Shown here in pieces: positions 50,777 to 61,548 of a stretch of 64,000 nt of DNA (its first letter is position 1; each line of letters opens with the position of its first letter). The stretch is from Labilibacter marinus (GTDB lineage Bacteria; Bacteroidota; Bacteroidia; Bacteroidales; Marinilabiliaceae). The position numbers and the translations under genes are program-made. A model generated the notes under the pieces. That model had not been told where the DNA came from, did not search any database, and worked only from the letters and a program-made list of their open reading frames with translations. The stretch covers positions 1 to 64,000 of the forward strand of contig NZ_LXYE02000049.1 in assembly GCF_001659685.2 (NCBI RefSeq). The letters are read 5' to 3'.

Positions 50777-53668
50777 ATGCGTAAGGCACTATATACAATC
50801 CTTTTTATTTTATCCACATTAAGTGTATTTGCACAAATACAAAAAAATGGAATTCCTGAATTAGAATATTTCAATAGGCGACAATATAACGGAGCTACTC
50901 AAAACTGGCAGATAACACAAAGCAATGCAGGTTTTATGTACTTTGCCAATAACGATGGTGTGCTAGAGTTTGATGGCGAAAGATGGAGAATGTATGATGA
51001 GGCTGGCGATTTTATTATTAGAAGTGTAAAAAGTATTGGAGATAGGGTATATGCGGGTTCTTTTGGCGAGATAGGATATTTTAAATACGATTCATTATTC
51101 CGAAATAATTATAAGTCATTATCCAGTTCTGATATAAAAAAGATGGGCGACTTTTGGAATATATATGCCTGGAATGATAAAGTAGTTTTTCATTCGCATA
51201 ATGGTTTATGTATTTTTAAAGATGATGAGTTAGTGAGAATTGTACCTGCAGCTACTCGTTTTTTATCCTGTTATATAGTCAATGGCTTATTTATTATACA
51301 CGATGAAAAGGAAGGTTTAATGGAGCTAAGAGGAGAAGCTGTTTACCCCATTAATGGAGGTAAGGTTTTTTCCGATAAACAGGTAAAATCTGTTTTAGCG
51401 TTATCAGAACGTTCCATTGTTATTGGCACTATGAAGCAGGGCCTTTATAAGTGGGATATGGAAAATATAATAGCTTGGGAAGTTCCTGCAAATTCGCTTT
51501 TAAAACAAGTAAATATCTTTTCTGGAATAAAGTATTTGGATGATTTTCTGGTATATGGAACCATTCAAGGTGGGCTGGTTATCATCTCTAAACGTGGAGA
51601 TATTTATATGCAGATTGATAAAGATAAAGGACTTAAAAATAATACAGTATTAAGTACTTTTTCAGACCAAGAAGGAAATATATGGTGTGGATTAGATAAT
51701 GGTATTGCTCGGGTAAACTTTAATTCTAATGTTACCTTTATTCAGGGATATTATGATATTGGAACAGGATACGTTATCGAAAGTTTTAACGGACAATATT
51801 ATTTTGGAACCAATCAAGCCTTATATAAAATTTCAGAGAAAGTGCTTACCGATCCGCTTAAAAAGCGAGATGATTTCATAAGGATTCCAGGCTCTGAGGG
51901 ACAAGTTTGGAGTATTTATAAGGATGAGGAAAATTTACTTTTCGGTCACGATTTGGGTGCATTTTCATGGGTTAACGAACAAGTAAATCAATTAACGCCA
52001 GATGATATTAATGGGGTATGGAATTTTAAACCTATCCCTAATCATCCTAATTTATTAATTTCTGGAACTTACGAAGGCCTTTGTGTTTTTGAGAAAATAG
52101 ATGGTGTATGGCAGTTTAAGGGTATGGTAGAAGGCTTTAATGAATCTAGTAGATTTTTAGAGTGGGATGATGATGGACAATTATGGATGTCGCACGGATA
52201 TAAAGGATTGTATCGATTAAAATTCAATGAAGATTTTTCAAAAGTACTAAGCCAAAAGGTTTTTAAAAATACCGATGTATCCGATAATAGTTCAAGTCTT
52301 GTATTAACTAAAATTAATGATCAATGTTTGTTTACAAGTAAGGATGGTATCTATTATTTCAATGAGAATAATAATCAGTTTGCCAGATATACTGTGCTAG
52401 ATCAGTTCTTTTATTCTTCTAATTATCCAAACTCTATTAAACAAGATCAATTTAATAATATATGGTATTTTCATGAGGCTAGTGTGGGGGTGTTGCGATA
52501 TCTTGAAGATGGTAGTTATAAAAAGATTGAATACCCATTTTTGGCTTTGGAGCGCAAGCTAGTAAGCGGCTTTGAGTTTGTTTCCATCTTAAATCAAGAC
52601 AATGCCTTTTTTGGTATTGAAGATGGCTTCGCACATTATTCCTCTAACGAAATAAAAAACTACCAAATTCCATTTGATGTTCATATACAGCGTTTTGTAT
52701 GCGAAAATGATTCTGTGGATTATAGCATTATAAGCGTAGACGATTCACCAGAACAAAGTTATGTACCTCATTTTAAGTTTAGGAAAAATGCATTTCAAAT
52801 TACTTATGCTGCTTCATTTATGGAGGGTGTAGACGTGATGTATGCTACAAAACTAGAAGGTTTAGACTCACAATTTTCTGAGTGGAAAACGCAGGATACA
52901 GAATTTTATTCGAACCTTCGTGAGGGAGAATATACCTTAATAGTACGTGCTAAAAATCGCTATGGGGTAGAGGCTAAACCTGTTCAGTTTAAATTTGTTG
53001 TATTACCTCCATGGCATAGGTCTACCAAGGCTAAAGTATTATATGCGGTGCTTTTAATTATAATTGCTTTAGGTCTGTTTTATTTTATTCAAAAACGTGT
53101 TGAGCTAAGTAGGCAAAAGGAAAAACTTAAGCAACAACAGCGTTTTAAAGACAAAGAAGAGCGTTTAAAAAATGCAGCCTTAGAATCGGAAAAAGAATTG
53201 ATTAAAACACGTAATGATAAATTGCGTGGAGAAATGGTTTTTAAAGAGAAAGAACTCGCTAATTCAACCATACACGTTATCCAAAAGAACGAGCTGCTAT
53301 CAGATATTAAGGCTCAGTTAAAAAGAATCATTAAAACTAAAGATCATCATGATGCGGATAAAAAGATGTCTTCTTTAATTCGTAAGATTGATAAGGATAT
53401 TGATAATGAGAATAACTGGGAAGTTTTTGAGATGCACTTTGGACAAGTACATGAGGAGTTCCTGAAAAGATTAGTTGAAAAACATCCTGAACTAACCCAA
53501 AGAGAACAAAAGTTGAGTGCCTATATTAAAATGGGTATGTCTTCAAAAGAAATTGCTTCTTTAATGAATATCACTACTCGGGCGGTTGAAAACAACCGCT
53601 ATAAATTACGCCAAAAGCTTGGTATTGATCAAGGTCATAATTTATCCTCATATATAGCGAAGCTTTAA
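50777..53668 (+). CDS. Propeller/Y_Y_Y sensor-regulator with LuxR-type HTH
   Basis: A 963-residue one-component regulator next to SusC. Signal peptide (1-19); periplasmic propeller domain (about 25-660) with motifs such as GNIWCGLDNGIARVNF; Y_Y_Y domain (about 680-745, EGEYTLIVRAKNRYG); membrane helix near 758-775; long coiled coil (about 775-870, RQKEKLKQQQRFKDKEERLK); and a C-terminal LuxR HTH (about 900-963, LTQREQKLSAYIKMGMSSKE then IASLMNITTRAVENNRYKLR). No kinase or receiver. It should bind an oligosaccharide in the periplasm and activate the downstream locus, like SusR-type proteins. Confidence 0.88.
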   Translation: MRKALYTILFILSTLSVFAQIQKNGIPELEYFNRRQYNGATQNWQITQSNAGFMYFANNDGVLEFDGERWRMYDEAGDFIIRSVKSIGDRVYAGSFGEIGYFKYDSLFRNNYKSLSSSDIKKMGDFWNIYAWNDKVVFHSHNGLCIFKDDELVRIVPAATRFLSCYIVNGLFIIHDEKEGLMELRGEAVYPINGGKVFSDKQVKSVLALSERSIVIGTMKQGLYKWDMENIIAWEVPANSLLKQVNIFSGIKYLDDFLVYGTIQGGLVIISKRGDIYMQIDKDKGLKNNTVLSTFSDQEGNIWCGLDNGIARVNFNSNVTFIQGYYDIGTGYVIESFNGQYYFGTNQALYKISEKVLTDPLKKRDDFIRIPGSEGQVWSIYKDEENLLFGHDLGAFSWVNEQVNQLTPDDINGVWNFKPIPNHPNLLISGTYEGLCVFEKIDGVWQFKGMVEGFNESSRFLEWDDDGQLWMSHGYKGLYRLKFNEDFSKVLSQKVFKNTDVSDNSSSLVLTKINDQCLFTSKDGIYYFNENNNQFARYTVLDQFFYSSNYPNSIKQDQFNNIWYFHEASVGVLRYLEDGSYKKIEYPFLALERKLVSGFEFVSILNQDNAFFGIEDGFAHYSSNEIKNYQIPFDVHIQRFVCENDSVDYSIISVDDSPEQSYVPHFKFRKNAFQITYAASFMEGVDVMYATKLEGLDSQFSEWKTQDTEFYSNLREGEYTLIVRAKNRYGVEAKPVQFKFVVLPPWHRSTKAKVLYAVLLIIIALGLFYFIQKRVELSRQKEKLKQQQRFKDKEERLKNAALESEKELIKTRNDKLRGEMVFKEKELANSTIHVIQKNELLSDIKAQLKRIIKTKDHHDADKKMSSLIRKIDKDIDNENNWEVFEMHFGQVHEEFLKRLVEKHPELTQREQKLSAYIKMGMSSKEIASLMNITTRAVENNRYKLRQKLGIDQGHNLSSYIAKL

Positions 53669-53952
53669 TTAAACGTTATTATCCTCCCTTATTTTAAAGA
53701 GATTAAATGTTAAAAAATGTATAAAATGCATTTTGCCTTGTTATGCCCAATTATGAAGTTTTAAATGTAGTGTAAAAATGGTATTTGTATTTTTTAAAAC
53801 GCAGTAGCATAGACTATTGTATTTTGTAGTGTGAGGTTTATATGAGGTGTAATTGGTGTAAATATGAGTTTTATATGAAGTAATAAATTATCAAACATTA
53901 ACATTTAGCTAGATATTTGCTTTCGAAAGTTAATTCTTAAATCAAAAAGCAA

Positions 53953-56900
53953 ATGAAAAATTTATTAGGAACATTAATCCTGCTACTGTGCTCTACCACC
54001 CTTATATGGTCACAGGATATAACAGTATCAGGTACGGTTACATCCTCAGAGGATGGAATGCCAGTTCCCGGCGTAAGTGTTGTTGTAAAAGGAACAACCA
54101 ACGGAACGATTACTACTATTGATGGTCTTTATTCTCTTAAAGCGAATAAAGGTGAAACATTGATTTTCTCCTTTATTGGAATGGAAATGCAAGAACATGT
54201 CATTGGTGAATCTACTCTTAATGTAATTCTACAAAATGAAATTTCAGATCTTGATGAGGTAATTGTTGTAGGTTATGGTGTTCAGAAAAAAAGTGTGGTA
54301 ACTGCTGCTATTAGTAGTGTAGATGCCGAAGAGCTTGAAAAAGCAACTCCATCACGTATTGAAGATGTACTAAAAGGTCGAGTGTCTGGTGTGCAGATTA
54401 CACAAAGCTCTGGTCAGCCAGGGGCCGATTCTAAAGTACGTATTCGTGGTATTGGTACTGTAAATAACAGTGATCCACTTTATATTGTGGATGGTATGGC
54501 TGTAGACGGTGGTATCAACTATCTAAACCCTTCCGATATTGAGTCAGTAGAGGTGTTGAAGGATGCTGCTTCTGGAGCTATTTATGGGGCACGTGCTGCC
54601 AACGGTGTTATTTTGGTAACCACCAAGTCAGGTAAAAAAGGAAGAGCTACCATCAGTTACGATTTCTCGTACGGCTTCCAAAACCCTTGGACGACCAAAG
54701 ATATGCTTAAGGCAAATGAATACATGACCATCATGAATGAAATGGAATTAAATGATGGTAATGATGCTAGGTATACAGCAGACCAAATTGCAAATGCAGG
54801 TGACGGAACAGATTGGCAGGATGAAGTTTTTAACAAAAATGCACCTGTTCAAAATCATCAAGTTAGCTTAAGCGGCGGAAACGATTTCTCCAACTATTTT
54901 TTATCGTTTGGTTACTTTAATCAAGAAGGTATTGTTGGTGGTGATTACGGTCGTTCAAATTACGAGCGTTACAGCATTCGTTTAAACAATACGTATAATG
55001 TTTTTGAAGAAGACAGAACTTTATTTAAGAATTTTAAGGTTGGTGTAAATGCAGGTTATACCCGTATCTTATCTTCAGGTATCGAAACCAACTCGGAGTT
55101 TGGTTCTATATTAGGTAGTGCTTTGGCATTTGATCCAACAGTTTCTGTTTATGCTGAAGACCCTGATGCTGTTTTAGCAGAATATCCTACAGCAGTTACC
55201 GATAAGGATGGAAGAGTATTTTCATTGCCTCCAGCCGGATTCCAAGAGATTGCTAATCCAGTGGCTATGTTAAATGAGCCTTCGGGATCTCAGGATAACT
55301 CAGATAAAATTGTAGCTACTTTTTGGGGCGAACTAGAGTTAGTTAAAGATCTTAAGTTTAAAACCAGTTACGGTGTTGACCTTGCATTTTGGGGTGGAGA
55401 CGGATATACCTACCCATACTTTTTAGCCAGTCAAGGTAAAGAAGTTACCCGCAGCCATGTATGGTCGAACATGCACAGAGGTTTTACATATCAAATTGAA
55501 AACACCTTACATTATACTAAAACAGTTAACAAAAAACATAACTTCTCTGCCTTGCTAGGTCAGTCTGCAAAAGAATATACCGTGCGCGACTTATCAGGTG
55601 ATGATTATGATTTATTGGAAGAAAATCCAACCAAAGCGGTTATTGATTATGCCATAGCCGACAGAGATGACGAAAGAGTTACCGGAGGAACAGGTGGTTT
55701 TACGTCTAGAACATTAGCTTCTTATTTCGGTCGTTTAGATTATAACTACGACGAGCGTTACATGTTTCAGGCAACCGTTCGTAGAGATGGTTCTTCAAAC
55801 TTTGGACCTAACAACAAATGGGCAGTATTTCCTTCTGTTTCTGCAGGTTGGAATGTAACCAACGAAGCCTTTATGGAAAGTGCACCAAGCTTTATTAGTT
55901 ATATCAAGCTAAGAGGTAGCTGGGGTAAAAATGGTAACGAAAATATTGATGCTTTCTCATATACCAGCTTAATGGATGGCGGACAAAACTATTACTTCGG
56001 TTCTGGCGATTACTCTACTATGCAGTATGGTAGTAATCCATCTCGCATTGCAAATCCTAATGTAAAATGGGAAGAATCAGAACAAATTAATATTGGTGCC
56101 GATTTTAGATTCTTCAGACATGCTCTTTCGTTTGGTGTTGACTATTTTAAAAAGGAAACCAACGGTATGTTAATGGATCAACCAATTCCTCAGTATGTTG
56201 GATTAGGTGCACCTATTGCCAATGCTGGTGACATGGAGAATGAAGGTATAGAAATAGAGATTTCTTATAAAGACAATATTGGAGATTTCAACTACAGCAT
56301 TTCTGCTCAAGCTTCATACATCCAAAATAAGTTAATTAACATGGGTAATGAGTCGGGTGAAAATATTTACGAAACCTCTGGTGCCTCAGGTGTGGGCAGT
56401 TTTGTAAAAGGTGAGAACGGCGAAGTATTCCCTTATTTTTACGGATACAAAACAAACGGAATTTTTCAAACGCAGGCTGATGCCGATGCATACAATACCA
56501 TGTACGGACAATCTGCTGTAGCTGGTGATGTAAGATTTGTAGATTCAAATAATGATGGTGAATTAGACGATTCGGACAGAACAAAAATTGGTAAAGGTAT
56601 GCCAGATTGGACCTATGGTTTCACACTTGCTGCTGATTATAAAAACTTAGATTTTAGCGCCTTTTTCCAAGGTAGTATTGGTAACGATATTTTTGATTTA
56701 TCCCAAAGAGGTGATATCTCAACAATGAATAAACCTTCGTGGAGTTTAGGTCGTTGGACAGGACCGGGTACATCAAATGAGCTACCTCGTGTAACTGCTA
56801 AAAACCCTAATGCCAACTGGCGTTCATCTGATATATATATCAAAGATGGATCGTACTTAAGATTAAAAAATATTCAGTTAGGTTATACACTTCCTAATAG

Positions 56901-57087
56901 TATTTTAAGTCAGAAAATCATTCAACGAATGAGACTATATGTAGCTGCTGAAAACCTACTAACATTTACCAAGTACGATGGTTTTGAGCCAGAAATTGCT
57001 TCTGGCGGTTACACTACCATTGGTGTAGATAAAGGAATTTATCCTCAATCTAAAACCATTTCATTCGGTGCTAACATCACATTTTAA
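53953..57087 (+). CDS. susC: SusC-family TonB-dependent outer membrane transporter
   Basis: A 1044-residue transporter. Signal peptide (1-20); carboxypeptidase-regulatory-like N-terminal domain (about 22-95, VSGTVTSSEDGMPVPGVSVV); TonB box DEVIVVGYG (about 102-110); plug (about 115-225, KVRIRGIGTVNNSDPLYIVD); 22-strand barrel to the C-terminal aromatic ISFGANITF. It imports oligosaccharides of the target glucan, driven by TonB, with the SusD lid. The 284-bp upstream gap holds no exact -7 consensus. The next gene begins 19 nt after the stop. Confidence 0.93.
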   Translation: MKNLLGTLILLLCSTTLIWSQDITVSGTVTSSEDGMPVPGVSVVVKGTTNGTITTIDGLYSLKANKGETLIFSFIGMEMQEHVIGESTLNVILQNEISDLDEVIVVGYGVQKKSVVTAAISSVDAEELEKATPSRIEDVLKGRVSGVQITQSSGQPGADSKVRIRGIGTVNNSDPLYIVDGMAVDGGINYLNPSDIESVEVLKDAASGAIYGARAANGVILVTTKSGKKGRATISYDFSYGFQNPWTTKDMLKANEYMTIMNEMELNDGNDARYTADQIANAGDGTDWQDEVFNKNAPVQNHQVSLSGGNDFSNYFLSFGYFNQEGIVGGDYGRSNYERYSIRLNNTYNVFEEDRTLFKNFKVGVNAGYTRILSSGIETNSEFGSILGSALAFDPTVSVYAEDPDAVLAEYPTAVTDKDGRVFSLPPAGFQEIANPVAMLNEPSGSQDNSDKIVATFWGELELVKDLKFKTSYGVDLAFWGGDGYTYPYFLASQGKEVTRSHVWSNMHRGFTYQIENTLHYTKTVNKKHNFSALLGQSAKEYTVRDLSGDDYDLLEENPTKAVIDYAIADRDDERVTGGTGGFTSRTLASYFGRLDYNYDERYMFQATVRRDGSSNFGPNNKWAVFPSVSAGWNVTNEAFMESAPSFISYIKLRGSWGKNGNENIDAFSYTSLMDGGQNYYFGSGDYSTMQYGSNPSRIANPNVKWEESEQINIGADFRFFRHALSFGVDYFKKETNGMLMDQPIPQYVGLGAPIANAGDMENEGIEIEISYKDNIGDFNYSISAQASYIQNKLINMGNESGENIYETSGASGVGSFVKGENGEVFPYFYGYKTNGIFQTQADADAYNTMYGQSAVAGDVRFVDSNNDGELDDSDRTKIGKGMPDWTYGFTLAADYKNLDFSAFFQGSIGNDIFDLSQRGDISTMNKPSWSLGRWTGPGTSNELPRVTAKNPNANWRSSDIYIKDGSYLRLKNIQLGYTLPNSILSQKIIQRMRLYVAAENLLTFTKYDGFEPEIASGGYTTIGVDKGIYPQSKTISFGANITF

Positions 57088-57106
57088 TTTTATAAAATTC
57101 ACAGTT

Positions 57107-58630
57107 ATGAATAAATATATATTATCAATATTTCTAGTCGCTTTAATGGGTTTTAGCTCGTGTAGTGACGACTTCCTAACCGTTGAGCCTACCGATTCTC
57201 AAGAAGCGGGTGGTGTAGCAACGGAAGGAGCTATCCTATCGAACCTTGGTTCTGCATACAAAATTCTATTGTTTGATAGTTATGCAGACTACAACTATAA
57301 CTCGGTACCATTTATGTCCGATCTTCGTTCGGATGATATTTACAAAGGTGGTGGTGATGCTGGCGACCAGCGAGTACTTTATTTAATGTCGCAGTTTAAT
57401 GTTAATGCCAACGAAACACCATCAGGTTTATGGGGCATTTATTACTCAGGTTTAAGTAGATGTAACAATGTTTTAAATGCTTGTGATAATTCAGTTGGCG
57501 TAAGCGATGAAAGTTTAGCACAGTACAGAGCTGAAGCACGTTTTCTAAGAGCATATTACGTGCATTGGTTATGGAAATTCTGGGGTAATATTCCTTATTT
57601 CGAGGCCGATTTAGATGCGCCATATATGGCTCCGCAATTTACGGCTGATCAAATTTATGCTGAGTTAATTGAAGATGTTGATTTTGCCATTGAAGGCGAC
57701 AAGTTGCCCATGCAAACAACAGCTGCCAATGATGGTAGAGCTACCAAAGCTGCAGCTATGATGTTGAAAGCACGTATTGTAATGTATCAAAAAGACGAAA
57801 GTAAATATGCCGAAGTTTTAAAAGATATGGAAGCGATTTACGGAAGTAGTGAATTTGAATTAGTTGACTTTGCGTCTATTTGGGATAGAGAAGGTGAGTT
57901 TGGTGCAGGTTCAATTTTCGAGGCTAACCAACTTCCTGAAGGGAAAGACTGGGGTGCAGCTTGGAATGGTTTTGGAACAAACCTACCTGCTTTCATTTCT
58001 CCTAACTCACTAAAAGATGCTAGCGATTTATTAAGTGGAGAAGAGTTTTACACTGGCGGATGGGGTTTTGGTCCTGTTCGTACTGAACTACTTTCTATTT
58101 ATGAAGATGGAGATGCCCGATTAGCTGGTTCTATCAATAGTTTTGAAGAGGGAACTTATGTGGCACGTTTTCAAAATACAGGTTACTTTATGGCTAAGTA
58201 TGCTGCTCGCGAAGATTATAACGATGCGCCATACGGACAAGATTTGAACTACGAAAATAACGTACGTATTTTTCGCTATGCTGAGGTATTGTTAAATGCG
58301 GCCGAGCTAATTGCAATCCATGGTCAAACACCAACTACCGACTTAACTGCACAAGTTTGCTTAGATGCCATTAGAGGAAGAGCAGGTGTTCCTTCAATTG
58401 TTGCTTCTGCTACAAATATTAAGTTAGAACGAAGAAGAGAGTTTGTTGGTGAAGGCATGCGTTTTTGGGATATCGTTCGCTGGGGTGATACCGATGTATT
58501 AACCGAGAGTGTTCCTGAATATTCATCAGAAAGAACTTGGAATGACAACTGGAAATATCTTCCTATTCCTCAATCGGAAATTGATAAGACTGAGGGAGAA
58601 TTTAAATTAGTTCAGAACGACGGATACTAG
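57107..58630 (+). CDS. susD: SusD-family surface glycan-binding lipoprotein
   Basis: A 507-residue RagB/SusD protein. Lipobox in LMGFSSCSDDFLTVEP (lipid Cys near 17). The helical TPR-like core includes AEARFLRAYYVHWLWKFWGN (about 137-156) and the C-terminal hallmarks EVLLNAAELI, AQVCLDAIRGRAG and LERRREFVGEGMRFWDIVRW near 441-460. Forms the lid of the SusC channel. Start is ATG 57107, just after the SusC stop; an upstream in-frame start at 57068 lies within SusC. Confidence 0.92.
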   Translation: MNKYILSIFLVALMGFSSCSDDFLTVEPTDSQEAGGVATEGAILSNLGSAYKILLFDSYADYNYNSVPFMSDLRSDDIYKGGGDAGDQRVLYLMSQFNVNANETPSGLWGIYYSGLSRCNNVLNACDNSVGVSDESLAQYRAEARFLRAYYVHWLWKFWGNIPYFEADLDAPYMAPQFTADQIYAELIEDVDFAIEGDKLPMQTTAANDGRATKAAAMMLKARIVMYQKDESKYAEVLKDMEAIYGSSEFELVDFASIWDREGEFGAGSIFEANQLPEGKDWGAAWNGFGTNLPAFISPNSLKDASDLLSGEEFYTGGWGFGPVRTELLSIYEDGDARLAGSINSFEEGTYVARFQNTGYFMAKYAAREDYNDAPYGQDLNYENNVRIFRYAEVLLNAAELIAIHGQTPTTDLTAQVCLDAIRGRAGVPSIVASATNIKLERRREFVGEGMRFWDIVRWGDTDVLTESVPEYSSERTWNDNWKYLPIPQSEIDKTEGEFKLVQNDGY

Positions 58631-58658
58631 TCTATAGCTAACATTAAAAGAAATAAAA

Positions 58659-60149
58659 ATGAAGAATTTTATATATATCATAGTTTTGGCATTTGCGTTT
58701 GGAGCGTGTTCTCCTGATGAGTACAGCATGCCAAAGAATATTACAGCTGACGATGCGCAATGGACTTATGAAAATACAGGTGTGGTTAATGAGTTTAATC
58801 TGATTAATAATACCCCTGGGACTTCTGCAGTTTGGGATATGGGAAATGGCGTATCTGCTAACGGAAATAAAGTAGTTGCGCAATACTCTTTAGCAGGAAC
58901 TTATACCATTAGCTTAACGCTAATATCGCAAGGAGGTACAGTAACCGTTCAAGAAGATATTACTCTTACGGAAGATAACCCAGCATTTCTATCTGGATAT
59001 CCTTACGATCAATTGATTGGTGATGGATCAAAGACATGGGCGGTTGATGGTTATGCCACAGGTGCTTTTGGCTTAGGACCTACCTTGGCTAATCCTACAG
59101 AGTGGCATGCGGATGGACCTGGAGCACGTAAAGGCAAAGGTTTATACGACGATCGTTTTACCTTTTCATTAACTGAAGCAGGATTAACTGTTGAGCAAGT
59201 AACTAACGGTGATGTTTATGCCAACGGCGGTTGGGCTGCCGACCTAGGCGATACCGAAGGAAACCAAGAACCAGATGGTGGTGATTTTATTATGCCTTAT
59301 GATGGTACCACAAGTACTTGCGTGGTGGCAGGAACCACATTATCTACAGGAACTGCATTCTTAGGATATTATGCAGGAGCTATGAATTATGAATTAATTA
59401 CGGTTACGGATGATTTATTAGAAGTAGCTTTCTGGGATACAAATGCCAACTTTTTCTGGTACACTAAATTGGTTCCTGTAGATAAGCTGACGGAAGAGCC
59501 AGAGGCAAAACCGCTTGAAATTATATCTATCACTACATTACTTGATGCATTTGAAGGTAACTCATCATTAACTTGGCTTACTGATCCTGTGGGAAGTTCA
59601 ACCATGTTTAACGCGGAAGCAAAAGATCCTGTTAACAACAAAAATACCGTGGGTAAATTTACAAGAAGTAGCGATGTTTACGGAAACTTTGGAACAAACC
59701 TTACAGGCAAAGCCATTGACTTTGTAAACGGTTCTAAGGTGATGATGAAAGTGTACATCCCAAGTTCAAATGATTATACGCCTTCTGGTGTAGTTGCTGG
59801 AGATTGGATTACGATTCCTGATACAGATGAAGAAAAGATGACACTTGAGTTAAAATTTCAGAATGACGCTTTAGGTGGAAACGCTTGGCAAACTCAAATG
59901 ACACTTAAAACGGATGTGCTTAAAGACTACGAAGATCAGTGGGTAACACTTATATTTGATTTTAGCGAGAAATATGCTGGATCAGCTCATGGAGACAAAG
60001 ATGAGTTAGGTAAGTTCATTATTCAATATGGTGGAGAAGGATGGGCTTATGCCAATAACATAGAAGCTTATTTCGATGACATTCAAGGAATGGAAAATTC
60101 TGTAGCAACAATTAAGTCTGCTAGCAATAATGTTATTGTAATTAAATAA
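58659..60149 (+). CDS. PKD-containing surface lipoprotein, likely glucan-binding (SGBP-like)
   Basis: A 496-residue lipoprotein (FAFGAC lipobox, Cys near 17). The first domain is PKD-like (about 38-105, TSAVWDMGNGVSANGNKVVA). A middle domain holds Trp-rich stretches (DGSKTWAVDGYATGAFGLGP; WHADGPGARKGKGLYDDRFT). The C-terminal domain (about 290-480) looks like a carbohydrate-binding sandwich. No catalytic pattern of a known GH is evident. Position after SusD is where SusE/SGBP-B proteins sit, and a similar PKD domain opens the GH16 at 60406. Likely a laminarin-type glucan-binding protein; inference from context. Confidence 0.7.
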   Translation: MKNFIYIIVLAFAFGACSPDEYSMPKNITADDAQWTYENTGVVNEFNLINNTPGTSAVWDMGNGVSANGNKVVAQYSLAGTYTISLTLISQGGTVTVQEDITLTEDNPAFLSGYPYDQLIGDGSKTWAVDGYATGAFGLGPTLANPTEWHADGPGARKGKGLYDDRFTFSLTEAGLTVEQVTNGDVYANGGWAADLGDTEGNQEPDGGDFIMPYDGTTSTCVVAGTTLSTGTAFLGYYAGAMNYELITVTDDLLEVAFWDTNANFFWYTKLVPVDKLTEEPEAKPLEIISITTLLDAFEGNSSLTWLTDPVGSSTMFNAEAKDPVNNKNTVGKFTRSSDVYGNFGTNLTGKAIDFVNGSKVMMKVYIPSSNDYTPSGVVAGDWITIPDTDEEKMTLELKFQNDALGGNAWQTQMTLKTDVLKDYEDQWVTLIFDFSEKYAGSAHGDKDELGKFIIQYGGEGWAYANNIEAYFDDIQGMENSVATIKSASNNVIVIK

Positions 60150-60227
60150 TTATAAAGAGATGAGCGTGTTTAAAAACCACATAGAATATTTTAGATTCTT
60201 TCAGTTTAAAAGTTTACATCTCTTATA

Positions 60228-60287
60228 AACCCCTAAATTCCCTAAAAAGGACTTAAGCCTCCCGCTTTAGGGAGGTTTGGTGGGGTT
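60228..60287. repeat. Imperfect palindrome (REP-like) inside the PUL
   Basis: Left arm 60228-60246 (AACCCC...TTCCCTAAA) pairs with right arm 60266-60287 (TTTAGGGAGG...GGGGTT) with a few mismatches and a 19-nt loop that also contains CCTCCC. It lies in the 256-bp gap between the binding protein and the GH16, with no gene. Such CCTAAA/TTTAGG repeats look like dispersed intergenic repeats; it might also attenuate transcription. Confidence 0.5.
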
Positions 60288-60405
60288 ACATATAATAAAC
60301 TTATAAATCGTAAGGTTTAATTTTTTCAGATGTCGACTTTAAACACCCTCATCTTATAAACAATCAAATGACAAGCGTTTTTGGAACGGTTCAAATTTTA
60401 ATACA

Positions 60406-61512
60406 ATGCAAATCAAATATTTCAATTTTCTAAAACTATCATTCATTGCATTTATAAGCTTAGGCCTTCATGCCTGCTCAGGTGATGATGAAGCAGTTGA
60501 ATATACTGCTGATTTTACCTATGAGATAGATGGTGAAAATCCAAACCTTGTACATTTTACCAATACTTCGAAAGGAGATTATTTATATCTGCAATGGGAC
60601 TACGGCAAGGATGCTGGTTTAGGGGCAAAAGAGTCTGATAAAACATCGGTTCGCTCTATTAATTATCCCCTTAAGGGAAGCTATGAAGTTACGCTGCTTG
60701 TTTGGGGATCAACCAATAATAGTAGCGATACTAAAACCATAACACAAACCATTGAAATAGCGCAAGATGATCCGGATTACTCAGGTGGCAATTTAATTTG
60801 GTCAGATGAGTTTGAAGGCAGCGCTGTAAACCAAGGGAACTGGACTTTTGAAGAAGGTACAGGCGATAACGGTTGGGGTAATCAAGAATTACAATATTAT
60901 ACAAAGGGAGACAATGTTAGTGTAGCAAATGGTATGTTAAGCATTACCGCAAAAAAAGTGAATGATAATAAAGCTCAAGGCTCATATACATCTACTAGAA
61001 TGATTAGTTGGGGCAAGCAAGAGTTTACCTACGGACGAATTGAAGTGCGTGCAAAATTGCCATCGGGTAAAGGCGTTTGGCCAGCCATTTGGATGTTAGG
61101 TGCCAATTTAAATAGTGTAGGTTGGCCAGCATGTGGCGAAATAGATATTATGGAATATGTGGGCTACCAACCTAATGTAGTTCATGGTACTGTGCATACA
61201 ACATCAGGTTCTGGAGGCAATGGAAATGGAGGCAGTAAAACACTTGAAACGGCAGAAGAAGCTTTCCACATTTACGGATTATTATGGAAGGAAGATGCAC
61301 TTACCTTTTATATCGATTCGCCAGAAAATGTGGTACACACTTATGCGCCTGTTGTAAAAAATGATAGCAACTGGCCATTTAACAAACCTCATTTTTTCAT
61401 ACTCAATATGGCAGTAGGAGGAACATGGGGTGGAGCACAAGGTATTGACAACTCCATATTTCCGCAAACCATGGAGATTGATTATGTGAGAGTTTACGAA
61501 CTGGATAATTAA
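60406..61512 (+). CDS. GH16 endo-beta-glucanase lipoprotein with PKD domain
   Basis: A 368-residue GH16 enzyme. Lipobox LHAC (Cys24), PKD-like domain (about 32-122, including YLQWDYG), and a GH16 jelly roll (about 128-368). The catalytic motif is GEIDIMEYVG: nucleophile Glu245, Asp247 and acid/base Glu250, the E-I-D-I-M-E form typical of beta-1,3(4)-glucanases/laminarinases. VWPAIWML and WGGAQGIDNSIFP are also family marks. Likely on the cell surface, cutting laminarin for SusCD. 36 bp before the second GH16. Confidence 0.92.
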   Translation: MQIKYFNFLKLSFIAFISLGLHACSGDDEAVEYTADFTYEIDGENPNLVHFTNTSKGDYLYLQWDYGKDAGLGAKESDKTSVRSINYPLKGSYEVTLLVWGSTNNSSDTKTITQTIEIAQDDPDYSGGNLIWSDEFEGSAVNQGNWTFEEGTGDNGWGNQELQYYTKGDNVSVANGMLSITAKKVNDNKAQGSYTSTRMISWGKQEFTYGRIEVRAKLPSGKGVWPAIWMLGANLNSVGWPACGEIDIMEYVGYQPNVVHGTVHTTSGSGGNGNGGSKTLETAEEAFHIYGLLWKEDALTFYIDSPENVVHTYAPVVKNDSNWPFNKPHFFILNMAVGGTWGGAQGIDNSIFPQTMEIDYVRVYELDN

Positions 61513-61548
61513 AAAATAGGAATACAAGTTCCTGTAATTTGAAATAAG

